Assembly: GCA_025506515.1 (NCBI GenBank)
Contig: CM046453.1
Coordinates: forward strand, 2,527,001-2,591,000
Length of the DNA: 64,000 nucleotides
Source of the DNA: Flaveria trinervia
Taxonomy: Eukaryota; Streptophyta; Magnoliopsida; Asterales; Asteraceae
Reading direction: 5' to 3'
The position numbers and the translations under genes were made by a program. Position 1 is the first letter of the stretch. Each line of letters begins with the position of its first letter. The notes under the pieces are model-generated. The model made no database searches. It was not told where the DNA came from and saw only the letters and a program-made list of their open reading frames with translations. Below are positions 46,014 to 57,008 of the stretch, piece after piece.

Positions 46014-47135
46014 TCACGCTGCTGGAGCATAGTCATAATCCCCGTCATCATCATCACCGTCTCCCTCAAAGCTTGTCAAAACGGGTTCATAGTCGTAACC
46101 TTGATCATCACTGGCATCGTCTCCATTTTCATGGCCCTTACGACACTATGTGTTGGATTCTTTATGCCCAACATACATAGAACATTAATGTGGTTAGTAC
46201 GTTATGATCCAAGTCGGGTCATACCTAATAACAAGCTTAGCAAACACCAAATAATATATTTAATTGATGATATGATCATGCAATTAAATAAATACACCAA
46301 TTTAGAAAATAGGTTTTCTAAATAAGATGCATATGAGATTGAACAATTTATAGGGATATTTTATTCAGAGATAATGTTTGTAATGTTATTTAAGTTAGTT
46401 AAATAACATCAAACAATAATAGGAGTGTGTGTATAAGTTATATAATTAGAGGGGTAATTACATAACTTATTCTAAATACTAGTAAAAACATTTAGTAGAT
46501 AAATTGGGGGAAAAACCACAAATTCTAAGAGGGGTTCGGCCGCCCTTAGAGCGGGTATTCCTTTTGGTTTTCTTTTGAGATTTTGGAACCTTGAAACCCT
46601 TTGAACACACACTCCATCTTGCTCTCTCTCTCATGCAAAAGGGTCACAAGAACACAGACTCTTCTTTTGGAAGAAGGGTTCACGGCTGGAACAAGGCTCC
46701 AGCAACCTCCTTGATAGTTGACGGCTGGAACAAGACTCCAGTAGCCTTCTTGATCCAATTTTGGTGCTCAAATCCTAGCAACAAGGTGCTTTCTTGATGC
46801 TTGTGGGTATGGATGCTTGAGGACATCTTTCCTTGATGTTTTGGCTGTTTAACAACATCATCATATTCACCCAAAATCGTTTTCTGTACTAAAGGTAGCA
46901 TGTATGGTTTGTTTTGGATTGTTATCTTTTGTTGATAGCTAGTTCAAACACATATAAATGATCTTATGTTCTGGGTTTGTTGATGTTTTGTTATTAGCCT
47001 TAATTTTTAGATTACTAATGATAATTTTAAGGTGACATTCCGCTATGTTTTCATAGTTTAAAGGTTAAACTACTTTGATATGGTCCAACAAACCCAACAC
47101 CATGATCCAGTAATTGTTTTGCAAACTCGAGCCAT
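46014..47135 (-). pseudogene. DYDYAPAA-tail peptide gene split by a solo LTR, array unit 10
   Basis: The start segment ATG GCT CGA (MARVCKTITGS, 47103-47135) and the remainder (KGHENGDDASDDQG, YDYEPVLTS, FEGDGDDDDGDYDYAPAA, 46014-46145) are separated by a 949-bp insertion. Without the insertion the gene would be of normal short-class length; one target-site copy also carries a change that creates a stop. The start segment has drifted (MARVCK instead of MAQVSK), which fits loss of constraint, while the tail is still perfect. The promoter block remains. Confidence 0.85.
46151..47099. mobile_element. solo LTR inside unit 10
   Basis: 949 bp, begins TGTTGGATTC and ends CCCAACA (inverted TGTTGG/CCAACA). 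It is flanked by CTATG and CCATG, a 5-bp target duplication with one later change. No coding domain. Open frames inside it are not supported as genes. Confidence 0.8.
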
Positions 47136-47199
47136 TTGTTGGAGATGAGGTTATGATGAGATTTAAAGTTTTGGTTTGAGTATGAAAATAAGAAACATG

Positions 47200-47480
47200 T
47201 AAGCCATATTTATACTTAAGAAAAGTACCGGATTCCTTAAGAACATAATGACCTATATATCCATGAGCATAAGTGTGGAGTTATAAGTAAAGGGGTGTGT
47301 CTTTTATGGTAGCACACGAGCATACACACGTTTATAGTGTACAACAAGTATAGCTTTAAGTACAAATTCCGAAGCATGTGTGGATCACTTAAGATTATGT
47401 AAAGTAAAGCACCATATGGAAAGATCATATTCTGTTTATTTTGTCTCAAATATATTGGACCTATCTCTTCCATACAAAAA
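47200..47480 (-). promoter_or_regulatory. promoter block of disrupted unit 10
   Basis: TATA box at 47207-47213. CTCCACACTTATGCTCATGG, GTGTGCTACCATAAAAGACA, CTTAAGTGATCCACAC and ATGATCTTTCC are recognisable but carry changes at sites conserved elsewhere (TGACCC is TGATCC, TGACCTTT is TGATCTTT). This is consistent with decay after the gene was broken. Confidence 0.6.
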
Positions 47481-49525
47481 GATGCACAAAGTAGTATGGT
47501 TAAACTAAACTTTTAGTTGATATCAACAAAATAGGTTGTGTTAGATTCTTGTATATCGTGGAATTATTTTAAGAAGTTCCTCTATCATCCTCATGTAAAT
47601 TATGATGAGAATATGTCACTGTATGGGACCGAGTTTTCATAACAACAATATCATAACTGATTATGTATAAAATTGTATCTCATACCAGTCAATTAAGTAA
47701 TCCACTTCACAAATATTTATGTATAATTATGGTCTTTTTGTTGAAAAATGTCGTACTGATTGTTATATTAGTTATTAAGTGAAACCTTATCTAAAACTTA
47801 TCGTAAAAAACTTACTTGAAATATAAAATATTCAACTTCATTTCAAACAATTCTATAATTTTAATAATTATCTATCTATATAATTAAGAAAGCTAGCTGT
47901 ATTATCTTTTTATAAAGTTTTCTTTTGACTACAAAACTTTAGTTTTCAATTAGCCACTCCTCCATCAAAACCCTCCTATATGTTAGAAGACATTAATCAA
48001 TATCAATCCTTAATCAAGTTAAATTGTTAATTACAAAAATCAATTAGGAAAGTTAGAATGAAAATGTAATTAGTAGAAACTTTAGGGTAATTTTTTTAGT
48101 TATATTAGTTGTTAATGTATGGGTATAAAAATCCAATAGATTGTAATTTTAATGTATGAAATTACAGTGTTTTGTGTGTGAATTGTTGTGTTCAATTTGT
48201 CCTTGTTCTTCCACATGTCTGCCCCTACACATCTTTGTGCATGTTCTTAATCTTGTTCATCCATGTTGTATGATCCTATTTTATAATTCGATCCAGGGCC
48301 TCAACACTGTACACACTGTACAGCCCGGGTGATGCCATATATCTTCTTCAGTTTCGCTGTTACGATAAAACAATAACAATCAGATTGCTGGTAATCATAA
48401 TTAGGGTTTTGTCGGTTGCTTTTTTTGTTATTGATTGACGACTGTGGTGGTGAGCGGTGGTGGATGATTCTATTGAGGCTCAAGAAAAAGTTAAGCCATG
48501 TTTGTAATAAATAACAACTTTAGCATACCATGTGCTATGTTTTTAACATTATATCAAATATAGAAAAACCAGTCTCGTTGTGGTTACACGGGTCCAAGTA
48601 TTTATACATGTATAAGCTAATAACATCACTACTATAAAAATGTGATTGTTTTGTGTTTGGTTTCGGCTACCTCAAACTAATAATTTATGTGAGCGACATA
48701 TCGCTGAAACTGATTGCATGTTATTGTTGGTTTTGATCATGTCTTAATGCTTTAACGTATTCTTACTATAGTTTGTTTGGCAACTTCTGAAATGCAAATT
48801 TCTGACCAATTCAGATATGAGGTTTTTAATCATTCAGTATTAGACATCTTAACCATTTAGCACTAGTATAATGCTAACCATTCAGAGGCCAATGTCTGAA
48901 CCATTCAGATATCTGCTTGCAAAATAAACAGTCTGAACTATTAAGTATTGAATCATTCAGACATCTCAACCATTAAAAGGTTGATTAAGAAACAACCCTT
49001 ACTTTTGCTTATTTTTAGAGTGGTGCTAGTGAATACTCGTCTGTTTGCCATGCTAATTAACTAGGATTGATGATTGGAGTAGGTTACTAACCCATGTTTC
49101 ATACAAGTTGAATAATAATAAATTAAATAATTAGTAATGAAAATTTATAAATTATAAAACAATATTTAGGATAAGGTTATGATTGAAATTGTGTATAAGT
49201 AATGACTTCAAATAATAAACGCTGATATCGTTTTTTAACTTTTATTTTGAATTTTTTTTTTCCAAAAAAAGGTTAGAATGCATAGATGCTACATTAGACA
49301 TCATACCACTTATGGTAAGCTCTGAAAGAAAATAACAATCAAACCAAAAGGGTTAAACCTTTAGTATTTCAAAACAGACTCTAATTAATTAAACATTTAG
49401 CTTCTATAGTATGTGACCACTTTTATTCTTCACAATAAGAAACTACGATCCATGAACTCGGAATTTGCGAAAGCATCCTCAAATTAGAGTTAGAGTCAAT
49501 GTTCTTCAATCTCTAAACAATACAT
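47481..49525. other. spacer between units 10 and 11
   Basis: No gene seen. A Helitron-type start TCTATCTATATAATTAAG (47871) and a CACTA-like start CACTACTATAAAAATG (48628) hint at fragments. From 48717 onward this sequence is copied at 54439 (see repeat entry). Confidence 0.45.
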
Positions 49526-49693
49526 TCATGCTGCTGGAGCATAATCATAATCTCCATCATCGTCATCAATGTCTCCCTCGAAGCTAGTCAAGATTGGTAT
49601 ATTGTCGTAACCATGATCATCACCAATATCATCTTCTCCATTTGCATGGCCCTTGCACCACCATGGTGCAATTGTCTTGCTAACCTGAGCCAT
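49526..49693 (-). CDS. acidic DYDYAPAA-tail peptide, array unit 11
   Basis: 55 residues: MAQVSKTIAPWWCKGHANGE, hinge DDIGDDHG, central YDNIPILTS, then FEGDIDDDDGDYDYAPAA. The frame is open for 78 more codons upstream, including MGFTFLIFI close to MAQV, but this runs through the TATA box and promoter words and is unlikely to be translated. Unit 12 encodes the same protein. Function unknown. Confidence 0.77.
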   Translation of the reverse strand: MAQVSKTIAPWWCKGHANGEDDIGDDHGYDNIPILTSFEGDIDDDDGDYDYAPAA

Positions 49694-49769
49694 ATAGATG
49701 GTTGGTGGAGATGAGCTTATGATGAGATTTAGAGTTTTGGTTTTGTGTATGAAAATGAGAAACGTAAAA

Positions 49770-50010
49770 CCCATATTTATACTTAAGGAAAAGTACCGGA
49801 TTCCTTGAGAACACAATGCCCTATACATCCATGAGCATAATTGTGGAGTTATAAGTAAAGGATGTGTCATATATGGTAGCACACGAGTGTACATATGCAT
49901 GTAATGTGCAAAGCAATATAACTGCAAGCATTAGCACTAAACCATGTGGGTCACATAGGCTACCGTAAAGTAAAGCAACACATATATTGGAAGGTCATGT
50001 TCTTTTTATA
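49770..50010 (-). promoter_or_regulatory. conserved promoter block of unit 11
   Basis: TATA box at 49774-49780. CTCCACAATTATGCTCATGG, ATGTACACTCGTGTGCTACC, CTATGTGACCCACATGG and ATGACCTTCC follow the family order. Confidence 0.65.
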
Positions 50011-50027
50011 TATATCAATTAATTTAG

Positions 50028-50130
50028 TTGATCACATGATTAAAAAAGATCAAAAATTTAAAGGTCATGTTCTTTTTATATATATCAATTAATTTAGTTG
50101 ATCACATGATTAAAAAAGATCAAAAGTATA
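50028..50130 (+). repeat. 60-bp tandem duplication upstream of unit 11
   Basis: AAGGTCATGTTCTTTTTATA through GATTAAAAAAGATCAAAA occurs twice in tandem here, and again twice in the unit 12 copy at about 55712-55850. One TGACCTT promoter word is doubled by it. Confidence 0.85.
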
Positions 50131-50774
50131 TAGATACATTTGCTTTAGTTAATTGACTTAATAAAAATAGAATGAACTAAAACTGGTAAATGAAACAGTA
50201 AATAAAATCAATTAATATAATTGAATCAATCTCGTTTCCTCGTATCTTTGACATTCTTCCTTTCCAATTAATACCTTTATTCAACCTACATAATATGTAG
50301 TTTCTAATATAGTTCTATGTATATTAATAAACCAGTTTTGACATGGTTGCTACAAAAAAATTTATCATTAGCAGCGATAGCTATCGCCACAATTAGTCTC
50401 AAAAGTCACCGCTATTACCTTTTGCAACGACATATCGCTGCTAAAGGGTCACCGCTATATTATGCCGCTAATGATCAATAAGCCGCTGCTAGTTTTGTCT
50501 TTTTAAAATATATTGGATGACTATTAGCGACGACATGTCGCCGCTAGTGGTCAAAAAAATTTTAGTTATTTTTTTATTTTTTTGAATTTTCAGTTTTCTT
50601 CGGATGACCAAAATAAACTTAGATTTCCCGATAACATTCAAATTTCATAAAAAATAAATCTAGATTTCGCAATATCATACAATCACACTTAAAGTATAAA
50701 CATAAGTAATTTAGTCATAATTAAAAGTTAAACATAAGTATTCTAAAACAAACATAACCCATTGATACAATACA

Positions 50775-50890
50775 CTATTCATCCCCCTCGCCTGAGTCGT
50801 CTTCTTCGGCTTGATTTGGAGCCTTTTGCGAAGCAATTAAATTTGTAATTTGTTACATAAAATAAGCATTTTGAAACAGACTTGAAATTT
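50775..50890 (-). pseudogene. probable C-terminal end of the CACTA-encoded protein
   Basis: A minus-strand frame ends ASQKAPNQAEEDDSGEGDE followed by TAG at 50775-50777. Acidic tails like this close many CACTA transposase genes. An in-frame stop interrupts it upstream. The link to the fragment at 51.4 kb is by position and orientation only. Confidence 0.4.
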
Positions 50891-51369
50891 GCTCCTGCAA
50901 AAACAAAATATACATTTATATTCTGGCAAAATATATTAAAGAAAACCTCTTTTGATCATCCATCTTCTGAACTCTGGTACTACGCCAAATCATATCTTTT
51001 GTCGTGTGCCTTGAATAATATAAATGTCGTAATCTCAGGGTTAAAGAAAACCATGGTAACACCTTGTGTTGTAACTTCTAGCTCTTTGTATTTGTATCGA
51101 CCTACCAACACTCATTACAAACGAGATATATTTCTAATAAAATATTTTCTCCCCATAAAAGAGCACAGTCATACCGGCACATATGCATCGACTCATATCT
51201 TAAACCAATACTTTTAATGTCTTTTTCGCTACATAATGATAATGGGAGATTTTATTACCCTCAGGATGTGAAGATTGTAACAGCTCAAGAAGCTCATCAA
51301 ATGAGTTATTAGTCCATTTATTCTTCACCTTGATATGTATGAGTTTTGCTAAAAAATCAAGGGAAGAAA

Positions 51370-51707
51370 ACTTAGCACATCCTGATATAATTTTGATTGA
51401 ATTCTTCTAACAAGTTCTTAAAATCATCATGGATACCGCTACTCTGCTCCATGGCGACTTCGATGACGCTGGCCATTTTGTTTGTTGGCCCAACGTCATC
51501 GACAATTACAACTTCAAGAATTAAACTTTCACGGTAATAGATCCAATCCTTGTACGACCGGCACATGCCCCGTATTTTTAAACAATATATTATTTTAACT
51601 CATCCTAATAATATGGTATTCTGACATTTCGTACACGGACATTGAATCTGACAATAACTGTTGGTAAGTTTTTCGCACATATCTATAAAAGAGTTGAGTC
51701 CTCGTTG
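51370..51707 (-). pseudogene. CACTA transposase-associated domain fragment (TNP2-type N-terminus)
   Basis: On the minus strand LNSFIDMCEKLTN leads to CQIQCPCTKCQNT and, after a stop, GMCRSYKDWIYYRESL. This is the cysteine-bearing pattern (IRCPCxxC...GF..Y..W..HGE) of the Transpos_assoc domain at the start of CACTA TNP2 proteins. DDVGPTNKMASVIEV and LLEEFN follow. The fragment is cut at its 5' side by the LTR at 51708. The catalytic region is not present. Confidence 0.65.
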
Positions 51708-53476
51708 TGTCACATCCCGGCGGAAGCGTGAAATACATAGGGAGTGACTTGATTGTTCAGAACTCATTGTCATATATTACTAAACAGATAACACATAATC
51801 ATTCACGTTTCATAACATAATATTAAAGTTAGGATTACATTAAATCATAATAGTCAAAATTTGAAATAACATAATCCTATTACATCATAAAGATTTAACG
51901 GCTACATCTTTAGAGACGATGGAAGTGAGCATCCACTGATACACTGAAGTCATATAGGTTTACTGTTATGTTCACACAAACTTTCCCCACAACCTCTCCC
52001 CAGCCATTAAAAACATCAAAGGAGAACATTAAGTTGTTAGTCATGATGAATTCCTGAAAAAGCATACCAAAAATCGTCAACACAAAGTTGGTGAGCTTCA
52101 CAGGTTTATTAAACAGATAATATTGATGCATTATATATACAACCAAACCTTACATAGCAATCAGATCATTTATATCTGTCATATCATATTCTCATAAATC
52201 AGATAACATAGCATCATAACACTCATTCTGTTAATGCAGGAGATATCCCCTAAGTAGCGTTACCAATGTTATCTAACGGTTCCACATCCGAATTAATGGT
52301 TGTAACATAAATTTCAGTAATAATGCATCAATTCGTAAATTAGTATGCTTTTTCCCCAAAACTTTATAAAAACAAAATGGGCCATGAAACTCACCTTTAC
52401 TCCAAATGGTAACCTATAAACAAGAAAAATATTTATAGTTTAGATAAATGTGTTTTTCTTCAATATTTTTAGCACCTTAGGTTAGTTATTTCGTGAGTTA
52501 AGCTTTTGTATAAATCACGAAATTTTTACAGTAGACATATCTTAATGTTAGATATAATATACTAAAATTTCATATTAAAATTATTTTCAGGCTATTTCTT
52601 ATCATTTTTATATTATTCAAATAATTCTTTAGAAATACCTTCGTACCTCTAAAGTTGGTAAAATTTTGTCAGAATAATCTTTATAATTCTTATAGTTTCT
52701 TAAAATTTTCTTATGTTCTAAATCATAGCAGAGTCACTTTTTATAGTTTTTCTCATTTTGCTCTTATTTGCTAAAAATATCAGAACATGCTCAAAAATTC
52801 TAAGTTTTATACAGATTGTTCTATCCCTTATCTTATATTTTCTATAAATTTCTCATAATTTATTTCATAACTTAAGTATTTTTCCCGATTTTTAGTTGAC
52901 AGAATAGTTAAAAATTCATATTTCAGATAATATTTTGAGTTAGGTCACGAGATTTTTCCAGTGGATTCTATAATTCTTAATAGTCAGTATATAATTTTTC
53001 CATACATTTACTAGGATCGGTTCGTCCGATATAATTTTTCTTTTTATATTCTTAAATATTGTATATAATTTAATTTATTTATAGGAATGGTACCAAAATT
53101 TACAGAATTATATTTCCCAATATTCTAAACATATTTTTCAATGTTTGTTCCCACAATCATAGTTGTTAATATGCAGAACCGATTTTAACAAACTATAACT
53201 AGGTTTTAACCCTTTTGTTGAAAATTTCTTGCTAAAACTTTGATTTTTAAGTTTTGTTTCATTTTTTTCCAGATTCTTAAAACCTTTCTTTTTGTTCTGA
53301 AAAAAATAGGTTTGATTGTGTGTATGTTTCTATGAGAACTTTATTTTAACCAAAAGGGTTAATCACATGTGCTTTATTTAACACATGTTTAGTTTCCATA
53401 ATCTAATCAAGCAAGGTTTTAGGAGTTAGAACCTTGATTTTGACAGAAGGAGAGTATGAAAAGAAGATGAGGATGA

Positions 53477-54385
53477 TCTAAGCTTGCTTGGTTTTGGTGT
53501 TCTTGACAATCTTTCTGGAGGTGATGCTTCTTGGATGTTGCTGCCTAGTAACCGAGAGGTGTTTAGGAAATGGTGATAATATGCGGTTGCTATGATGATG
53601 TCCGAGAGTGGGGATGATGGTATTTGATTGGAGAGGTGGTGACCGAGAGGGTTGAGGGAGTAGTTTGTAGTTGCGGTGGTGGTGTTCGGGAGTGGTGCGA
53701 TTACAAGGTGTCCGGATGAAGGTGATGTATAGTGTTCGGGAAGTGAGAAGTATGGATGAGGTTGTGGTGTTCGATGGTGGTGTTTGAGAGGTTGTGGAAT
53801 GTGTTGGCTCATGCAAAATCCGATGGTCTCGGCTGGATTAAATGGAGAGATCTCCATCATTACACTAGAGTTCTAGGCTAGAAAGGTGGCAAGGTTTTAG
53901 CATGGTGAGTGTAATTTGCGGCTAGGTGTCGAGTGGAGGGGTGTGTGAGTCACCACACCATCATTACAAGATTATCTAATAATTTAGTTTGTTTAATCGG
54001 TAATTAAGAGTGTTAATGGACCGGTTCTTAATCTTAAATAGTATTTTGGTTTAAGGTTTAGGTGTAAGGGATTGGTTTAGGTTTGTTTTGATGTCAAGTT
54101 CTCTTGGTGTTTACTTTTGTTTTGAAGGTGTTTGGTTAGGTTGTATTTGGTGTGTTTGATGTTGTATTGTTGATGTATTTGGATCATATGTAATTCTATC
54201 TCAATGGATTATGTTTTTAAATACATGCATACGTGATTTCTTGTGCATGCATGTAAGCATGCAATACATATATTCATACGATGTGTATATGTTTCTTAGC
54301 AAAAGATGGCACATGCACACGTAAAAGGGTATGCATGCGACCATGCATACGTATACTTGTACATATATAAGTGAACAATATACTT
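53477..54385 (+). repeat. 909-bp direct repeat, copy B1
   Basis: Identical, apart from two small differences seen, to B2 at 56100-57008. Both lie in the solo LTR. B1 is followed by filler DNA, and B2 continues into the original LTR right end. Open frames within are not supported as genes. Confidence 0.93.
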
Positions 54386-54438
54386 CTGAAATGCAAATTT
54401 CTGACCAATTCAGATATTAGCAAAAGATGGCACATGCA
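54386..54438 (+). other. templated junction filler
   Basis: Two short patches join B1 to A2. CTGAAATGCAAATTTCTGAC... matches about 48786-48818, and TTAGCAAAAGATGGCACATG... matches about 54295-54319. The joins show 1-4 bases of microhomology (ACTT, T, CATG). Such mosaics are typical of repair with repeated template switching. Confidence 0.85.
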
Positions 54439-55247
54439 CATGTTATTGTTGGTTTTGATCATGTCTTAATGCTTTAACGTATTCTTACTATAGTTTGTTT
54501 GGCAACTTCTGAAATGCAAATTTCTGACCAATTCAGATATGAGGTTTTTAATCATTCAGTATTAGACATCTTAACCATTTAGCACTAGTATAATGCTAAC
54601 CATTCAGAGGCCAATGTCTGAACCATTCAGATATCTGCTTGCAAAATAAACAGTCTGAACTATTAAGTGTTGAATCATTCAGACATCTCAACCATTAAAA
54701 GGTTGATTAAGAAACAACCCTTACTTTTGCTTATTTTTAGAGTGGTGCTAGTGAATACTCGTCTGTTTGCCATGCTAATTAACTAGGATTGATGATTGGA
54801 GTAGGTTACTAACCCATGTTTCATACAAGTTGAATAATAATAAATTAAATAATTAGTAATGAAAATTTATAAATTATAAAACAATATTTTAGGATAAGGT
54901 TATGATTGAAATTGTGTATAAGTAATGACTTCAAATAATAAACGCTGATATCGTTTTTTAACTTTTATTTGAATTTTTTTTTTCCAAAAAAAGGTTAGAA
55001 TGCATAGATGCTACATTAGACATCATACCACTTATGGTAAGCTCTGAAAGAAAATAACAATCAAACCAAAAGGGTTAAACCTTTAGTATTTCAAAACAGA
55101 CTCTAATTAATTAAACATTTAGCTTCTATAGTATGTGACCACTTTTATTCTTCACAATAAGAAACTACGATCCATGAACTCGGAATTTGCGAAAGCATCC
55201 TCAAATTAGAGTTAGAGTCAATGTTCTTCAATCTCTAAACAATACAT

Positions 55248-55415
55248 TCATGCTGCTGGAGCATAATCATAATCTCCATCATCGTCATCAATGTCTCCCT
55301 CGAAGCTAGTCAAGATTGGTATATTGTCGTAACCATGATCATCACCAATATCATCTTCTCCATTTGCATGGCCCTTGCACCACCATGGTGCAATTGTCTT
55401 GCTAACCTGAGCCAT
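55248..55415 (-). CDS. acidic DYDYAPAA-tail peptide, array unit 12 (identical to unit 11)
   Basis: 55 residues, identical in protein to unit 11, lying inside a solo LTR inside a CACTA element. It arrived with its TATA box (55496-55502) and the promoter block, so it may be expressed. One difference falls in a conserved promoter word (GTGGGTCACAT in unit 11 is GTGGGTCCAT here). Identity reflects recent copying rather than selection. Confidence 0.75.
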   Translation of the reverse strand: MAQVSKTIAPWWCKGHANGEDDIGDDHGYDNIPILTSFEGDIDDDDGDYDYAPAA

Positions 55416-55489
55416 ATAGATGGTTGGTGGAGATGAGCTTATGATGAGATTTAGAGTTTTGGTTTTGTGTATGAAAATGAGAAACGTAA

Positions 55490-55735
55490 AACCCATATTT
55501 ATACTTAAGGAAAAGTACCGGATTCCTTGAGAACACAATGCCCTATACATCCATGAGCATAATTGTGGAGTTATAAGTAAAGGATGTGTCATATATGGTA
55601 GCACACGAGTGTACATATGCATGTAATGTGCAAAGCAATATAACTGCAAGCATTAGCACTAAACCATGTGGGTCCATAGGCTACCGTAAAGTAAAGCAAC
55701 ACATATATTGGAAGGTCATGTTCTTTTTATATATA
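55490..55735 (-). promoter_or_regulatory. promoter block of unit 12
   Basis: Copy of the unit 11 promoter. TATA box at 55496-55502. The TGTGACCCAC word is damaged by a base loss near 55674. The other words are intact. Confidence 0.6.
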
Positions 55736-56099
55736 TCAATTAATTTAGTTGATCACATGATTAAAAAAGATCAAAAATTTAAAGGTCATGTTCTTTTTAT
55801 ATATATATCAATTAATTTAGTTGATCACATGATTAAAAAAGATCAAAAGTATATAGATACATTTGCTTTAGTTAATTGACTTAATAAAAATAGAATGAAC
55901 TAAAACTGGTAAATGAAACAGTAAATAAAATCAATTAATATAATTGAATCAATCTCGTTTCCTCGTATCTTTGACATTCTTCCTTTCCAATTAATACCTT
56001 TATTCAACCTACATAATATGTAGTTTCTAATATAGTTCTATGTATATTAATAAACCAGTTTTGACATGGTTGCTACAAAAAAATTTATACCTTTATTTT

Positions 56100-57008
56100 T
56101 CTAAGCTTGCTTGGTTTTGGTGTTCTTGACAATCTTTCTGGAGGTGATGCTTCTTGGATGTTGCTGCCTAGTAACCGAGAGGTGTTTAGGAAATGGTGAT
56201 AATATGCGGTTGCTATGATGATGTCCGAGAGTGGGGATGATGGTATTTGATTGGAGAGGTGGTGACCGAGAGGGTTGAGGGAGTAGTTTGTAGTTGCGGT
56301 GGTGGTGTTCGGGAGTGGTGCGATTACAAGGTGTCCGGATGAAGGTGATGTATAGTGTTCGGGAAGTGAGAAGTATGGATGAGGTTGTGGTGTTCGATGG
56401 TGGTGTTTGAGAGGTTGTGGAATGTTGTTGGCTCATGCAAAATCCGATGGTCTCGGCTGGATTAAATGGAGAGATCTCCATCATTACACTAGAGTTCTAG
56501 GCTAGAAAGGTGGCAAGGTTTTAGCATGGTGAGTGTAATTTGCGGCTAGGTGTCGAGTGGAGGGGTGTGTGAGTCACCACACCATCATTACAAGATTATC
56601 TAATATTTAGTTTGTTTAATCGGTAATTAAGAGTGTTAATGGACCGGTTCTTAATCTTAAATAGTATTTTGGTTTAAGGTTTAGGTGTAAGGGATTGGTT
56701 TAGGTTTGTTTTGATGTCAAGTTCTCTTGGTGTTTACTTTTGTTTTGAAGGTGTTTGGTTAGGTTGTATTTGGTGTGTTTGATGTTGTATTGTTGATGTA
56801 TTTGGATCATATGTAATTCTATCTCAATGGATTATGTTTTTAAATACATGCATACGTGATTTCTTGTGCATGCATGTAAGCATGCAATACATATATTCAT
56901 ACGATGTGTATATGTTTCTTAGCAAAAGATGGCACATGCACACGTAAAAGGGTATGCATGCGACCATGCATACGTATACTTGTACATATATAAGTGAACA
57001 ATATACTT
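56100..57008 (+). repeat. 909-bp direct repeat, copy B2
   Basis: Partner of 53477-54385. It rejoins the LTR sequence ATGTAAACAAAATG at 57009. Confidence 0.93.

Larger units (their letters stand above)
48717..50365 (+). repeat. donor copy of a 1.65 kb duplicated segment (A1)
   Basis: Nearly identical to 54439-56088, with about five small differences noticed by eye. It contains unit 11, its promoter and the first 18 bases of the CACTA element. The copy ends at the same base inside the CACTA terminus, so the duplication is younger than the CACTA insertion. Confidence 0.93.
54439..56088 (+). repeat. copied 1.65 kb segment (A2) carrying unit 12
   Basis: Second copy of 48717-50365 in the same orientation, placed between the two B repeats. 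It ends AAATTTAT, then a further ten-base patch ACCTTTATTT before B2. Confidence 0.93.

Noticed and set aside
49526..49927. 133-codon long form of unit 11 with a hydrophobic N-terminal half
   Set aside because: The extension runs through the TATA box and promoter words conserved in all units and is not open in most of them.
53426..53860. 144-codon minus frame (and its copy at 56101-56484)
   Set aside because: It lies inside the solo LTR, differs between copies by a frameshift and is Pro/His-rich low complexity.
21944..55415. CRISPR-like or satellite explanation for the array
   Set aside because: Unit spacing is irregular (1.8-5.7 kb), units carry codon-level constraint and promoters, so a gene array fits better than a satellite.
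21944..55415. Resemblance of the AxAA ending to a bacterial ssrA degradation tag
   Set aside because: Only the last few residues are similar, and the genes are plant nuclear with their own promoters; coincidence is more likely.
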